Positions 57,001 through 64,000 of a stretch of 64,000 nt of DNA are shown here, piece after piece. The notes beneath the pieces were generated by a model. It made no database searches. It was given only the letters and a program-made list of their open reading frames with translations, and was not told where the DNA came from. Both the position numbers and the translations under genes were made by a program. Every line of letters begins with the position of its first letter. The first letter of the stretch is position 1. The stretch is from Ottowia sp. oral taxon 894 (GTDB lineage Bacteria > Pseudomonadota > Gammaproteobacteria > Burkholderiales > Burkholderiaceae_C): contig NZ_CP012073.1 of NCBI RefSeq assembly GCF_001262075.1, positions 1,054,001-1,118,000 of the forward strand. Reading direction: 5' to 3'.

Positions 57001-58536
57001 GATGACGTGCAGCCGCGCGTCAAAGTGCTGGCCGGGGCCAGCCTGCCGCACGTAGGTATCGTCCGAAAGGGAAGGGTCTGCGATGGCGTAGGTCACGCCC
57101 GCCTTGCGCGAGCCGCCGGGGCGCAGCGAATACAGCTTGCTGAGCGAGCCGCCCGTGGTGCGGCGCACAAGCGCCTTGTCCTCGCCGCTGGAAGGCGGAT
57201 TGGCCTGCCCGGTAACGGATGTGCCGTTAAGCGAGACCTTGTTGATGACTTCTTCGTAAACGTTGGGCGTGAAATCAGTCACCGGAGCCCACAGCAGCAC
57301 GGACTTGCTGGCCACCCACCACTGGTTGGCCGAATCCAGCAGGTTGCTCGTATTGACCACGGTGCCCGGACCGGTGCCCTTGCGCGTGGGGTAGTGCTTA
57401 AGCGAGAAGTCCACGCCCGATACCGTCAGCGTGGCCGTCTTCGCACCCACATTCACGCTGGTGGCCTTGCAGTCGCCGCCGTTGGCCACGGTGGTGTTGT
57501 CGGTGGAAACCGCACCGGTGTCATTGACTTCGAAATAGGTGTTGTCAAACCCGTTGCCCAGGCGGGTCAGGGAGTAATCCCAGTTGCCGCAACCGTCGTG
57601 CTTGCCTGCGCCCATGAGCGCGCGGGCGAAACCGGGCACGTCAATGTTCCAATCAACCAGACGCAGGTTCGGAAACTTGGCGCCATTGTCAAAGTTGTCT
57701 TCCAGCGTGAAATCGGGCTTGAGCGCCTCCAGTCCCCGGCGCGCGCCCTCGGCATAAATCCCGATGTTGTAGCCCATCACGTAGCCATCTTCGCCATTGG
57801 GGCCGGAGCGGGGTATGAACACGCCGCCGCCTGAAGAACGGGTTTTCTTCACCTTCCAGCGCGGCGCGGCGGAAACCGTGACCACGGGCGCGCCGTAGGT
57901 GGGCGTGCTGGGGTGCGAGGGTTCATTGAGCGTGCGGGGATTGGAGCGCGCCGGGTTGCCGTCGGACTGATACGTGACGGTGGGGGCGGCAATGGTGGCG
58001 CCGTTGGGCGCATCACCGCTGACGGTGTAGCTGAAAGACAGATTGCTGCCGCTGAGCAGCTGCGGCTGGGCGCAAAAGAGCTTGAGGCCGTCGGCCGTGA
58101 CGCCCGATACGCCTGCAGGCGGCGGATCGCTCACGGGCGTGGCCGAAATGTTCTGGCAACCGTCCGCGCCGGAAGGAATGTCGGTTACGCGGAAGTACGC
58201 AATGCGCGGATTGGCCGGGCCGGTGTAGCCGGCAGGCAGCGTGGTGGCGCCCATCTCCAGCGTAACCAGGCTGTTGGCCGCTTCGGGAGCGAGCGTGTAG
58301 CTCACGCGGTACATCACCTGGTCATTGGTGCGCACGATGGCATCAGAAGGGGAGTTGTCCAGCCCCACGCCTGCCGAGCCGTCGAACGGCAGCGAGCCGG
58401 AAGCGGCCATGCCCATCGCAAAGTCGCTCACGGCCGCATGAGCTGACGAAGCCATGCAAGCCGCTGCCAGCACAGACAGGCCAGCAGCCAGGCGCAGCCT
58501 TGCGCAGCGCACGGCATCCGCGCATGTTTGTTTCAT
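54037..58536 (-). CDS. Large exported repeat protein with SdrD B-like repeats and IPTL-CTERM tail
   Basis: The protein has 1499 residues. It has a signal peptide (about 1-36, ending SSAHA), a long beta-rich region including DUF11-like segments (TTVTVWDVLPQHMSYMPGTS; LLKKSVSHAEVPLNTGFTYT), then three 124-residue repeats (about 1085-1457) each opening with GRVYREASSPANTTD and containing a GADGSYxF motif as in SdrD B/prealbumin-like domains. It ends with VPTLGWPMLAALSALMAGVG and GGWRRRRAGA, an IPTL-type sorting signal: motif, membrane helix, Arg cluster. Such tails are linked to exosortase processing. It is likely a cell-surface adhesin-like protein. The start ATG is 58534-58536. It is monocistronic, with its own terminator. 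Confidence 0.87.
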   Translation of the reverse strand: MKQTCADAVRCARLRLAAGLSVLAAACMASSAHAAVSDFAMGMAASGSLPFDGSAGVGLDNSPSDAIVRTNDQVMYRVSYTLAPEAANSLVTLEMGATTLPAGYTGPANPRIAYFRVTDIPSGADGCQNISATPVSDPPPAGVSGVTADGLKLFCAQPQLLSGSNLSFSYTVSGDAPNGATIAAPTVTYQSDGNPARSNPRTLNEPSHPSTPTYGAPVVTVSAAPRWKVKKTRSSGGGVFIPRSGPNGEDGYVMGYNIGIYAEGARRGLEALKPDFTLEDNFDNGAKFPNLRLVDWNIDVPGFARALMGAGKHDGCGNWDYSLTRLGNGFDNTYFEVNDTGAVSTDNTTVANGGDCKATSVNVGAKTATLTVSGVDFSLKHYPTRKGTGPGTVVNTSNLLDSANQWWVASKSVLLWAPVTDFTPNVYEEVINKVSLNGTSVTGQANPPSSGEDKALVRRTTGGSLSKLYSLRPGGSRKAGVTYAIADPSLSDDTYVRQAGPGQHFDARLHVINAGTDDMPAGYICERIDNTRLSFANALPSSDSRVDVKTGILTLPQAGSAAVTWELGVGGNGISASGTWNSYNTTTTEYPDTWPSVAWSGSAQSDSTCGDSDGVTWYDSIASLQAAGKSLKDITRVRGSYSTYGKAVNTLYYIPLQANATYAFSGTDNAPGRAFAQGDSTLGAIAPNQAMWQIAPGNIRQGSDVMRIRETEYIAVSKSENDASLLDGRAVAPGSLLDYKITVNAASSTADHTTTVTVWDVLPQHMSYMPGTSTLGGTAIADPDCSAAGTTPSGGPFDANSVPTGYTACKWTLPNQPVKHTELGSAAANLPPLRYQAQVSLSAPNGVQLLNSTFADSTANGRLKAIYRGANGFVCKSGQSCSFSNWKVRTRAETTVLLKKSVSHAEVPLNTGFTYTLYYAATGTHLDQLRILDVLPYASDGRSSSYAGALKLAAPIAAPVAGHALTADPAMVVLYTSNAPAHINRNSPNDASHNVQGTGSNSASSTNWCTVAQFGSANCPAAIGDATAFMALAYGRTGTVPINTAYELIVPVIASGNSDGNQYVNDYRADSATLLARNPGSNRVLTKVKDTSTFIAGRVYREASSPANTTDDGNATDPGISGVTLTLACTNPVHTATTTTGADGSYRFGGLTAGAQCTVVETQPTGYANAYNTRGTAATGDTGSSGTGNSTITIANLPATGSTGNNFAETQIGGGSGVTVSGRVYREASSPANTTDNGNGTDPGISGVTVALACTSPAHSATTTTGADGSYSFANVPAGASCTITETQPSGYTNAYNTRGAGGTADTGGSGTGNSTITLTVPATGSTGNNFAETQIGGGSGVTVSGRVYREASSPANTTDNGNGTDPGISGVTVALACTSPAHSATTTTGADGSYSFANVPAGASCTITETQPSGYTNAYNTRGAGGTADTGGSGTGNSTITLTVPATGSTGNNFAETQSGPPTPGAPVSVPTLGWPMLAALSALMAGVGGWRRRRAGA
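54166..55281 (-). repeat. Three tandem 372-bp coding repeats
   Basis: The marker GTTGTTGCC occurs at 54175, 54547 and 54919, giving an exact period of 372 bp (124 codons). The first two units in plus-strand order are nearly identical; the third is more diverged (for example NATDPGISGVTLTLACTNPV in place of NGTDPGISGVTVALACTSPA). The near identity suggests recent duplication and possible copy-number change. Confidence 0.9.
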
Positions 58537-58709
58537 ATCAATATTCCACATGAAGAAAATGAAAAGAAGCGCATCCTATCGGCAGTTCACATTTGTTTCA
58601 AGTGATCTATGCCAAACGGCAATAATCGCCAGATTATTCGTGCATTGAAACAAATATCTTGTTTCAATAAATTTTTCTGCGACACATTTTGACTGGATGG
58701 ATTTTTGAA

Positions 58710-60005
58710 ATGCTCTCCTCCCTGGCCGCCATCAAAGGCATGAACGACATCCTGCCGCCCGACTCCGCCCGCTGGGAGTGGCTGGAAGAGGTGGTGCGGC
58801 GCACCATGCGGCGCTTTGCCTTTGCCAACATCCGCACGCCCATCGTGGAGCACACGGCGCTGTTTGCGCGCGGGCTGGGCGAAAACACCGATGTGGTGGA
58901 AAAGGAGATGTATTCCTTTCAGGACCGCAACGACAAATACGGCGACGCCGACCACCTCACCTTGCGTCCTGAAAACACCGCCGGCGTGGTGCGCGCCGCC
59001 ATTGAGCACAACTTGCTGTATGGCGGCGGCCAGCGTCTGTATTACATGGGCCCCATGTTCCGGCGCGAGCGGCCCCAGCGCGGGCGCTACCGGCAGTTTC
59101 ACCAGATTGGCGCGGAAGCACTGGGCTTTGCGGGCGCGCAGGTGGATGCCGAAATGATTTTGCTGGCCGTGGCCTTGTGGCGCGAGCTGGGCATCAGCCG
59201 CTGGCGGCTGGAACTCAACAGCCTGGGCCAGCCCGAAGAGCGCCGCGAGCACCGCGCCGCCCTCATCGCCTACTTTGAAGCGCACGCCAGCGAGCTGGAC
59301 GAAGACGCCCGCCGCCGCCTGCACGCCAACCCGCTGCGCATTCTGGACACCAAAAACCCCGCCATGCAGGCGCTGGTGGAAGGCGCGCCACGGCTCATGG
59401 ACTATCTGGGCGAGGCTTCGCTGGCTCACTTTCACGCCGTGCAGGCCATGCTGGATGCGGCTGGCGTGCCCTGGAGCGTGAACCCGCGCCTGGTGCGCGG
59501 GCTGGATTACTACAACCTCACTGTTTTTGAATTCATCACCGACAGCCTGGGCGCACAAGGCACCATCTGCGGCGGCGGCCGCTATGACTATCTGATTGGC
59601 CAAATGGGCGGCAAGCCCGCCCCCGCCGTGGGCTGGGCCATCGGCGCGGAGCGCGTGCTAGAGCTGCTGAAAGAAGAAGGCGTGGCCGCGCCGCAAAGCG
59701 TGCCGGATGCCTACGCCATCATCCCCGACGCCGCCGCGCTGCCGCAGGCCATGCGCTGTCTGCACGCGCTGCGCGCACAAGGCGTGGCCGTGCAAATGCA
59801 CGCCAGCGCCGAAGAAGCGCCGGGCAGCATGAAAAGCCAGTTCAAACGGGCCGACGCCAGCGGTGCGCGCTTTGCCCTCATCTTCGGCGCCGACGAGCTG
59901 GCCGCCGGCCAGGTCACGCTCAAAGCCCTGCGCGACGGCGTGGGCGAGCAAACGCGCCAGCCGCTGGACGGCGTGGCCGCCTGGAGCCGCGCGCTGCTGG
60001 CGTGA
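58710..60005 (+). CDS. hisS: Histidyl-tRNA synthetase
   Basis: This class II synthetase charges tRNA-His. The 431-residue protein has [20 protein letters not shown], motif 2 ([20 protein letters not shown]), the histidine-A loop [28 protein letters not shown] and motif 3 ([16 protein letters not shown]), plus the anticodon-binding domain. The start ATG at 58710 ([10 protein letters not shown]) is favoured. It heads the hisS-yfgM-bamB-der-hfq set but lacks ispG upstream, which is at the left edge of the window. Confidence 0.96.
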   Translation: MLSSLAAIKGMNDILPPDSARWEWLEEVVRRTMRRFAFANIRTPIVEHTALFARGLGENTDVVEKEMYSFQDRNDKYGDADHLTLRPENTAGVVRAAIEHNLLYGGGQRLYYMGPMFRRERPQRGRYRQFHQIGAEALGFAGAQVDAEMILLAVALWRELGISRWRLELNSLGQPEERREHRAALIAYFEAHASELDEDARRRLHANPLRILDTKNPAMQALVEGAPRLMDYLGEASLAHFHAVQAMLDAAGVPWSVNPRLVRGLDYYNLTVFEFITDSLGAQGTICGGGRYDYLIGQMGGKPAPAVGWAIGAERVLELLKEEGVAAPQSVPDAYAIIPDAAALPQAMRCLHALRAQGVAVQMHASAEEAPGSMKSQFKRADASGARFALIFGADELAAGQVTLKALRDGVGEQTRQPLDGVAAWSRALLA

Positions 60006-60033
60006 GCTTGACAAGCTGGCAAGAAGAAGGCCC

Positions 60034-60119
60034 TATTCGCTCCTTTATTAAGAGCATGACGTCCTAGTGGAAAGTGCGCTGAAGCCGTTTTCAGCCTCTT
60101 TAATTCGCTCCTCTTTTTG
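60034..60119 (-). repeat. Dispersed intergenic repeat, minus orientation
   Basis: It contains ATTCGCTCCTTTATTAAGAG, CATGACGTCCTAGTGGAAAG, TGCGCTGAAGCCGTTTTC and the end CTTTAATTCGCTCCTCTTTT. It separates hisS from the yfgM-like gene, which are usually almost adjacent. Confidence 0.92.
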
Positions 60120-60208
60120 AGCTGCTTCCCGCTGAGCGCGGCGGTGGCGGCTCGCCCTAGAATGCGCCGCTTCATTTGACCCCCGCGCCGCGCGCAAGAC
60201 ACCGCATC

Positions 60209-60889
60209 ATGGCAACACAGCACTTGGACCTTGAAGAGCAGGAACAGCTCGCCCAGCTCAAACACTTCTGGAACCGCTGGGGCAACCTCATTACCTGGGC
60301 GCTCATTGCCGTGCTTGGCGCGTTCGCCGCCTGGAACGGCTGGAACTTCTGGCAGCAGCGGCAAGCCGTGCAGGCCGCCGCCCTGTATGACCAGATGGAA
60401 GCGGCCACGCAAGCCGGCGATGTGGAGCGCACCACGCGCGTGCTCGCTGACATGCAGGCCAGCTACCCCGGTGCCGAATACGCCGCGCAAGCCGCGCTGC
60501 TGGCCGCCAAAACGCTGGTGGAAAAAGAAAAAACCGCCGAAGCCAAGGCGGCGCTGGCCTGGGTGGCCGAGAAGGCGGCCGACAGCGGGCTGCAAGCCAC
60601 AGCCCGTCTGCGCCTGGCCTCCCTTCTGTACGCCGACAAGGCGTATGACGAGGCGCTGCAACAGCTCTCGGCCCGCTTCGACCCCGCTTTCGCGCCGCTG
60701 GCGGCCGACCGCCGTGGCGACGTGCTGCTGGCGCAAGGCAAAAAAGACCTGGCCATTGCCGAATACGGCAAGGCCTACCAGGGCCTGACGCAAGCGCGCA
60801 GCGAATATGGCCGCCTGGTGGGCGTCAAACTGACGGCGCTGGGCATCGACCCCGAAGCGGGGGCGGCAAAGTCGGGAGAAGCGAAATGA
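60209..60889 (+). CDS. YfgM-like tetratricopeptide membrane protein
   Basis: The protein has 226 residues. A short cytoplasmic N-terminus (LDLEEQEQLAQLKHFWNRWG) precedes one membrane helix (NLITWALIAVLGAFAAWNGW) and a periplasmic TPR domain. YfgM (family TPR_21) assists the SecYEG translocon and outer-membrane protein folding in E. coli. The 3' end overlaps bamB by ATGA, so the two are translationally coupled. Start ATG 60209. Confidence 0.88.
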   Translation: MATQHLDLEEQEQLAQLKHFWNRWGNLITWALIAVLGAFAAWNGWNFWQQRQAVQAAALYDQMEAATQAGDVERTTRVLADMQASYPGAEYAAQAALLAAKTLVEKEKTAEAKAALAWVAEKAADSGLQATARLRLASLLYADKAYDEALQQLSARFDPAFAPLAADRRGDVLLAQGKKDLAIAEYGKAYQGLTQARSEYGRLVGVKLTALGIDPEAGAAKSGEAK

Positions 60890-62013
60890 AAGCCCCGCGT
60901 TTTTCCCTCTGCGCCGCCGCGCTGGCCGCCGCGCTGCTGGCGGCGTGCTCGTCTGGCTCGCCCCGGCCTGAACCGGCCAAGCTGCAAGCCATTGATCCCG
61001 TGATTGACGTCAGCCAGGCCTGGGCGGCCAAGCTCGGCAGCACGGTCAATTTCCCCTTGCAGCCGCAGGTGCTGGGCAATCGCGTGGTGCTGGCCGCCGA
61101 TGACGGCACAGTGGCCGAGTTTGACGCTGCCAACGGCCAGCGCCTGTGGAGCGCGAACGCAGGCGACGCGCTCACCGCCGGCGTGGGCAGCGACGGCCAC
61201 ACCAGCGCCGTGGTCACCCGCAGCAACCAAGTGGTGGCGCTGGCCGAGGGCCGCGTGCTCTGGAAACACAAGCTGGGCACGCAAAGCTACACCGCGCCGC
61301 TGGTGGCGGGCGGGCGCGTGTTCGTGCTGGGCGCAGACCGCTCGCTCACGGCGCTGGATGGCCGCACAGGCGCGCGCCTGTGGCGCGCCGACCGCCAGGC
61401 CGAGCCGCTGGTGCTGCGCCAGTCGGGCGTGCTACTGGCCGTGGGCAACACGCTGGTGGCGGGCCTGTCGGGCCGCCTGGCGGGCGTCGACCCGGACACG
61501 GGCGCTTCCCGCTGGGAAGTGCCGCTGGCCGCTGCGCGCGGCGTGAACGATGTGGAAAAACTCGTCGATCTGGTCGGCCCCGTGAGCCGGCAAGGCAGCG
61601 TCATTTGCGCCCGCGCCTTTCAGGCCGCCGTGGGCTGCGTGGACGCAGCCAGCGGCAAGCTGCTGTGGAGCAAGCCCGCCAAGGGCGATGCGGGCGTGCG
61701 CGGCAACGAGCAAAGCCTGTTCGGCGCGGAGTCCGACGGCCAGCTGGTGGCCTGGAAGGCCGCCACTGGCGAGCGCATCTGGAGCACCAAAGAGCTGCTC
61801 TGGCGGCGCCTGACCGCGCCGCTGGCGCTGGGCCGCTCGATCATCGTGGGCGACGAAGAAGGCTGGCTGCACATGCTCTCGCGCGAAGACGGCAGCCCCG
61901 TCAACCGGCTGAAAACCGACGGCTCGCCCATTGCCGCCGCGCCCGTGGCGGCAGGCGGCGCGCTGGTGGCCGTCACCCGCTCCGGCGGCGTGTTCGCCTT
62001 CCGCCCCGACTGA
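60886..62013 (+). CDS. bamB: Outer-membrane protein assembly factor BamB
   Basis: This lipoprotein of the BAM complex has 375 residues. The signal peptide ends at lipobox LLAACSSG (Cys21). The rest is an eight-bladed PQQ-like beta propeller with repeats such as TVAEFDAANGQRLWSAN, SLTALDGRTGARLWRADRQ and QLVAWKAATGERIWSTKELL. Position between yfgM and der is conserved across proteobacteria. It overlaps yfgM by 4 bp and is followed by der after 26 bp. Confidence 0.95.
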   Translation: MKAPRFSLCAAALAAALLAACSSGSPRPEPAKLQAIDPVIDVSQAWAAKLGSTVNFPLQPQVLGNRVVLAADDGTVAEFDAANGQRLWSANAGDALTAGVGSDGHTSAVVTRSNQVVALAEGRVLWKHKLGTQSYTAPLVAGGRVFVLGADRSLTALDGRTGARLWRADRQAEPLVLRQSGVLLAVGNTLVAGLSGRLAGVDPDTGASRWEVPLAAARGVNDVEKLVDLVGPVSRQGSVICARAFQAAVGCVDAASGKLLWSKPAKGDAGVRGNEQSLFGAESDGQLVAWKAATGERIWSTKELLWRRLTAPLALGRSIIVGDEEGWLHMLSREDGSPVNRLKTDGSPIAAAPVAAGGALVAVTRSGGVFAFRPD

Positions 62014-62039
62014 TGGACTGATTGCAGGCTGCGCGCGCG

Positions 62040-63386
62040 ATGAAACCCGTTCTGGCCCTTGTGGGGCGGCCCAATGTGGGCAAGTCCACGCTGTTCAACC
62101 GCCTGACCAAAAGCCGCGACGCCATCGTGGCCGACTTTGCGGGCCTCACGCGCGACCGCCACTACGGCACGGGCCGCATGGGGCAGCGCGAATACATCGT
62201 GATCGACACCGGCGGCTTCGAGCCGGAAGCGGGCGAAGGCAGCATCTTTCGCGAAATGGCCCGCCAGACGCGGCAGGCCATTGCCGAGGCCGATGCCGTC
62301 ATCTTCGTGGTGGACGCGCGCGCGGGCCTGGCCGGGCAAGACCACGACATCGCCAATGAACTGCGCCGCCTGGGCAAGCCCTGTCTGCTGGTGGCCAACA
62401 AGGCCGAAGGCATGCGCGAAGGCGCGCAGCTGGCCGAGTTCTACGAGCTGGGGCTGGGCGAAGTCATCGCCGTCTCCGCCGCCCACGGGCAAGGCGTGCG
62501 CTCCATGCTCGACCGCGCGCTGGACGCGCTGGGCCTGCCCGAGCCTGACGACGAACAGCCGGCGCAAGACGATCACAGCCCCATCCGCCTGGCCGTGGCG
62601 GGCCGCCCCAACGTGGGCAAGTCCACGCTCATCAACACCTGGCTGGGCGAAGAGCGCCTGGTGGCTTTTGACCTGCCCGGCACCACGCGCGACGCCATCA
62701 CCGTGCCCTTCGAGCGCGGCGGCCAGATGTTCGAGCTGATCGACACGGCGGGCCTGCGCCGCAAGGGCCGCGTGTTCGAGGCCGTGGAAAAGTTCTCCGT
62801 CGTCAAAACCTTGCAGGCCATTGAATCGGCCAACGTCGTTCTTTTGCTGCTGGACGCCACGCAAGGCGTGACCGACCAGGACGCGCACATTGCCGGCTTC
62901 ATCCACGAAACGGGCCGCGCCGTGGTGCTGGCCGTGAACAAGTGGGACGCGGTGGACGCCTACCAGCGCCAGCTCGTGCAGCGCAGCATCGAGGCGCGGC
63001 TGGCCTTCATGAAATTCGCCGAGCTGCATTTCATCTCTGCCCAAAAGCGCCAGGGCCTGGCCCCGCTGTGGGGTGCCATTGCCCGCGCCCGCCAGGCCGC
63101 CATGCGCAAGCTGCCCACGCCGCAGCTCACGCGCCTGCTGCATGAAGCCGTGCAGTTCCAGGCCCCCAAGCGCAGCGGCATGTACCGCCCCAAGCTGCGC
63201 TACGCGCACCAGGGCGGCATGAACCCGCCCGTCGTCGTCATTCACGGCAACTCGCTCGAAGGCGTGACCGACGCCTACAAGCGCTACCTGGAAGGACGCT
63301 TTCGCAAGGCGTTCGATCTGACAGGCACGCCGCTGCGCATCGAGCTGAAAAGCGCCCGCAACCCCTATGCGGACAAGGCGCCCTGA
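62040..63386 (+). CDS. der: Ribosome-associated GTPase Der (EngA)
   Basis: Der is a double GTPase needed for 50S subunit assembly. The 448-residue protein has two G domains, each with GRPNVGKST (about residues 9 and 194), G3 motifs DTGGFEPE and [10 protein letters not shown]4 motifs NKAEG and NKWD, and a C-terminal KH-like domain ([20 protein letters not shown]). The ATG at 62040 ([12 protein letters not shown]) is preferred over one six codons upstream. Confidence 0.96.
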   Translation: MKPVLALVGRPNVGKSTLFNRLTKSRDAIVADFAGLTRDRHYGTGRMGQREYIVIDTGGFEPEAGEGSIFREMARQTRQAIAEADAVIFVVDARAGLAGQDHDIANELRRLGKPCLLVANKAEGMREGAQLAEFYELGLGEVIAVSAAHGQGVRSMLDRALDALGLPEPDDEQPAQDDHSPIRLAVAGRPNVGKSTLINTWLGEERLVAFDLPGTTRDAITVPFERGGQMFELIDTAGLRRKGRVFEAVEKFSVVKTLQAIESANVVLLLLDATQGVTDQDAHIAGFIHETGRAVVLAVNKWDAVDAYQRQLVQRSIEARLAFMKFAELHFISAQKRQGLAPLWGAIARARQAAMRKLPTPQLTRLLHEAVQFQAPKRSGMYRPKLRYAHQGGMNPPVVVIHGNSLEGVTDAYKRYLEGRFRKAFDLTGTPLRIELKSARNPYADKAP

Positions 63387-63536
63387 CGCACTGCCCCTCT
63401 TGAAGCGGCGGCCCGCATCCCCAGATGCCAGCGGCTGCCGCGTTGGCGCGGGCTTCACGCGCGGAGCCAGACAGGCTCTGAAACCCCGTGCTATGGTGTA
63501 GCTTCCTTTCCATTACTTTTGAACACGGAGAATATC

Positions 63537-63788
63537 GTGAGCAACAAAGGACAACTCCTCCAAGACCCCTTCCTCAACACCCTGCGCCGCGAGCACGTGC
63601 CGGTGTCCATCTACCTGGTCAATGGCATCAAGCTGCAAGGGCAGATTGAGTCGTTTGACCAATACGTCGTGCTGCTGCGCAACACCGTCACGCAAATGGT
63701 TTACAAGCACGCCATTTCCACCATCGTGCCGGGCCGCGCCGTCAGCTTCTCCGTGGCAGCCGAAACGCCCGCCGCCGAAGCGCCGTGA
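63537..63788 (+). CDS. hfq: RNA chaperone Hfq
   Basis: Hfq forms a hexameric ring that pairs small RNAs with messages. The 83-residue protein has the Sm1 motif ([20 protein letters not shown]) and Sm2 with the uracil-binding [12 protein letters not shown]. The start is GTG 63537-63539 (N-terminus [10 protein letters not shown]), with GGAG seven bases upstream; a TTG at 63519 is less likely. The short acidic/Ala tail ([10 protein letters not shown]) is typical for beta-proteobacteria. A hairpin follows. hflX, usually next, is not in the window. Confidence 0.96.
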   Translation: MSNKGQLLQDPFLNTLRREHVPVSIYLVNGIKLQGQIESFDQYVVLLRNTVTQMVYKHAISTIVPGRAVSFSVAAETPAAEAP

Positions 63789-63821
63789 AAACCGCCCTCC
63801 CGCGCCCGGTATGACCGCCTC

Positions 63822-63849
63822 AAACGCTCCTGATCCAGGAGCGTTTGCC
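63822..63849 (+). terminator. Probable terminator of hfq
   Basis: AAACGCTCCTG (63822-63832) and CAGGAGCGTTT (63836-63846) form an 11-bp perfect stem with a 3-base loop. The T run is short. Confidence 0.7.
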
Positions 63850-63916
63850 GTTTCTGGCGGCTCATTCGCCTGCCCGCTCCGCACGGCTCAGGCAAACAGG
63901 CAAAGGCACACCTTCA

Positions 63917-64000
63917 ATCAGCTCCTTTATTCGTAGCAAGCTTTCACGCTATACATGCGATAAACGGCTTTTCAAGGCCCCTGAATCAGCTTCTCTTTCA
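63917..64000 (-). repeat. Dispersed intergenic repeat, mosaic/rearranged copy at the right edge
   Basis: The left end CAGCTCCTTTATTCGTAGC and right end CCCCTGAATCAGCTTCTC are in the minus orientation. Between them lies CTTTCACGCTAT, part of the core in the plus orientation, and the CCTAGT segment is lost. Confidence 0.7.

Noticed and set aside
54160-57834. Two plus-strand open frames (about 735 and 458 codons) antisense to the large surface protein
   Set aside because: They exist because the gene and its 372-bp repeats are GC-rich; the products are Gly/Ala/Arg/Val/His-rich without domains, and the minus-strand frame has a signal peptide, known repeats and a sorting tail.

Overview
The window is about 64 kb of GC-rich chromosome from a beta-proteobacterium of the order Burkholderiales, most likely the family Comamonadaceae. 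The evidence is the GyrA, UvrA, Hfq and HisS sequences, the ndk-rlmN-pilW-rodZ-ispG and hisS-yfgM-bamB-der-hfq gene blocks, and the NtrY/NtrX-like pair. I cannot name the genus. Most of the window is housekeeping genes in short operons with tight spacing or ATGA-type overlaps.

Layout. 0-5 kb: a minus-strand operon ndk, rlmN, pilW, rodZ, ispG. 5-16 kb: murA, prfA, uvrA, dsbD, a TolC-family gene and a phasin-like gene. 16-19.5 kb: a complete GltIJKL-type acidic amino-acid ABC importer. 19.8-23.2 kb: a WrbA-like flavoprotein, lgt, and a DOMON-like/NamZ-like pair. 23.3-25.1 kb: a probable polymorphic toxin (type 44 domain) with a lipoprotein as candidate immunity partner. 25.6-33.8 kb: a low-molecular-weight phosphatase, a 3-hydroxybutyryl-CoA dehydrogenase, tyrA-pheA-DUF2059-gyrA, and divergent ompA. 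34-39 kb: htpX with an in-frame stop, argE, alr, holA. 39.4-43.4 kb: a sulfonate/nitrate-type ABC operon that has decayed (frameshifted binding protein) and whose last gene is interrupted by about 0.86 kb of AT-rich foreign DNA. That DNA carries a T4 DenV-like pyrimidine-dimer glycosylase, a YeeD/TusA-like gene and a perfect Haemophilus-type uptake signal. 43.4-53.7 kb: pyrE/exodeoxyribonuclease III, a metallo-hydrolase, rsmB-DUF4390-ntrY-ntrX, tRNA-Phe, a LemA-like gene and a PmtA-like methyltransferase. 54-58.5 kb: one 1499-residue exported repeat protein with a C-terminal IPTL-type sorting tail. 58.7-63.8 kb: hisS, yfgM-like, bamB, der, hfq.

Two large-scale signals run through the window. 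First, an intergenic element of about 85 bp occurs in at least 16 good copies plus partial ones, in both orientations, roughly every 4 kb. Some copies have a core turned around relative to their ends, and one copy supplies the stop codon of uvrA. I know no published name for it. Second, ispG (left edge, minus strand) and hisS (right part, plus strand) are normally adjacent. Their positions here are what an inversion of about 58.6 kb with ends just after ispG and just before hisS would produce.

Long open frames antisense to real genes are common because of the high GC at codon position 3, and were left out.
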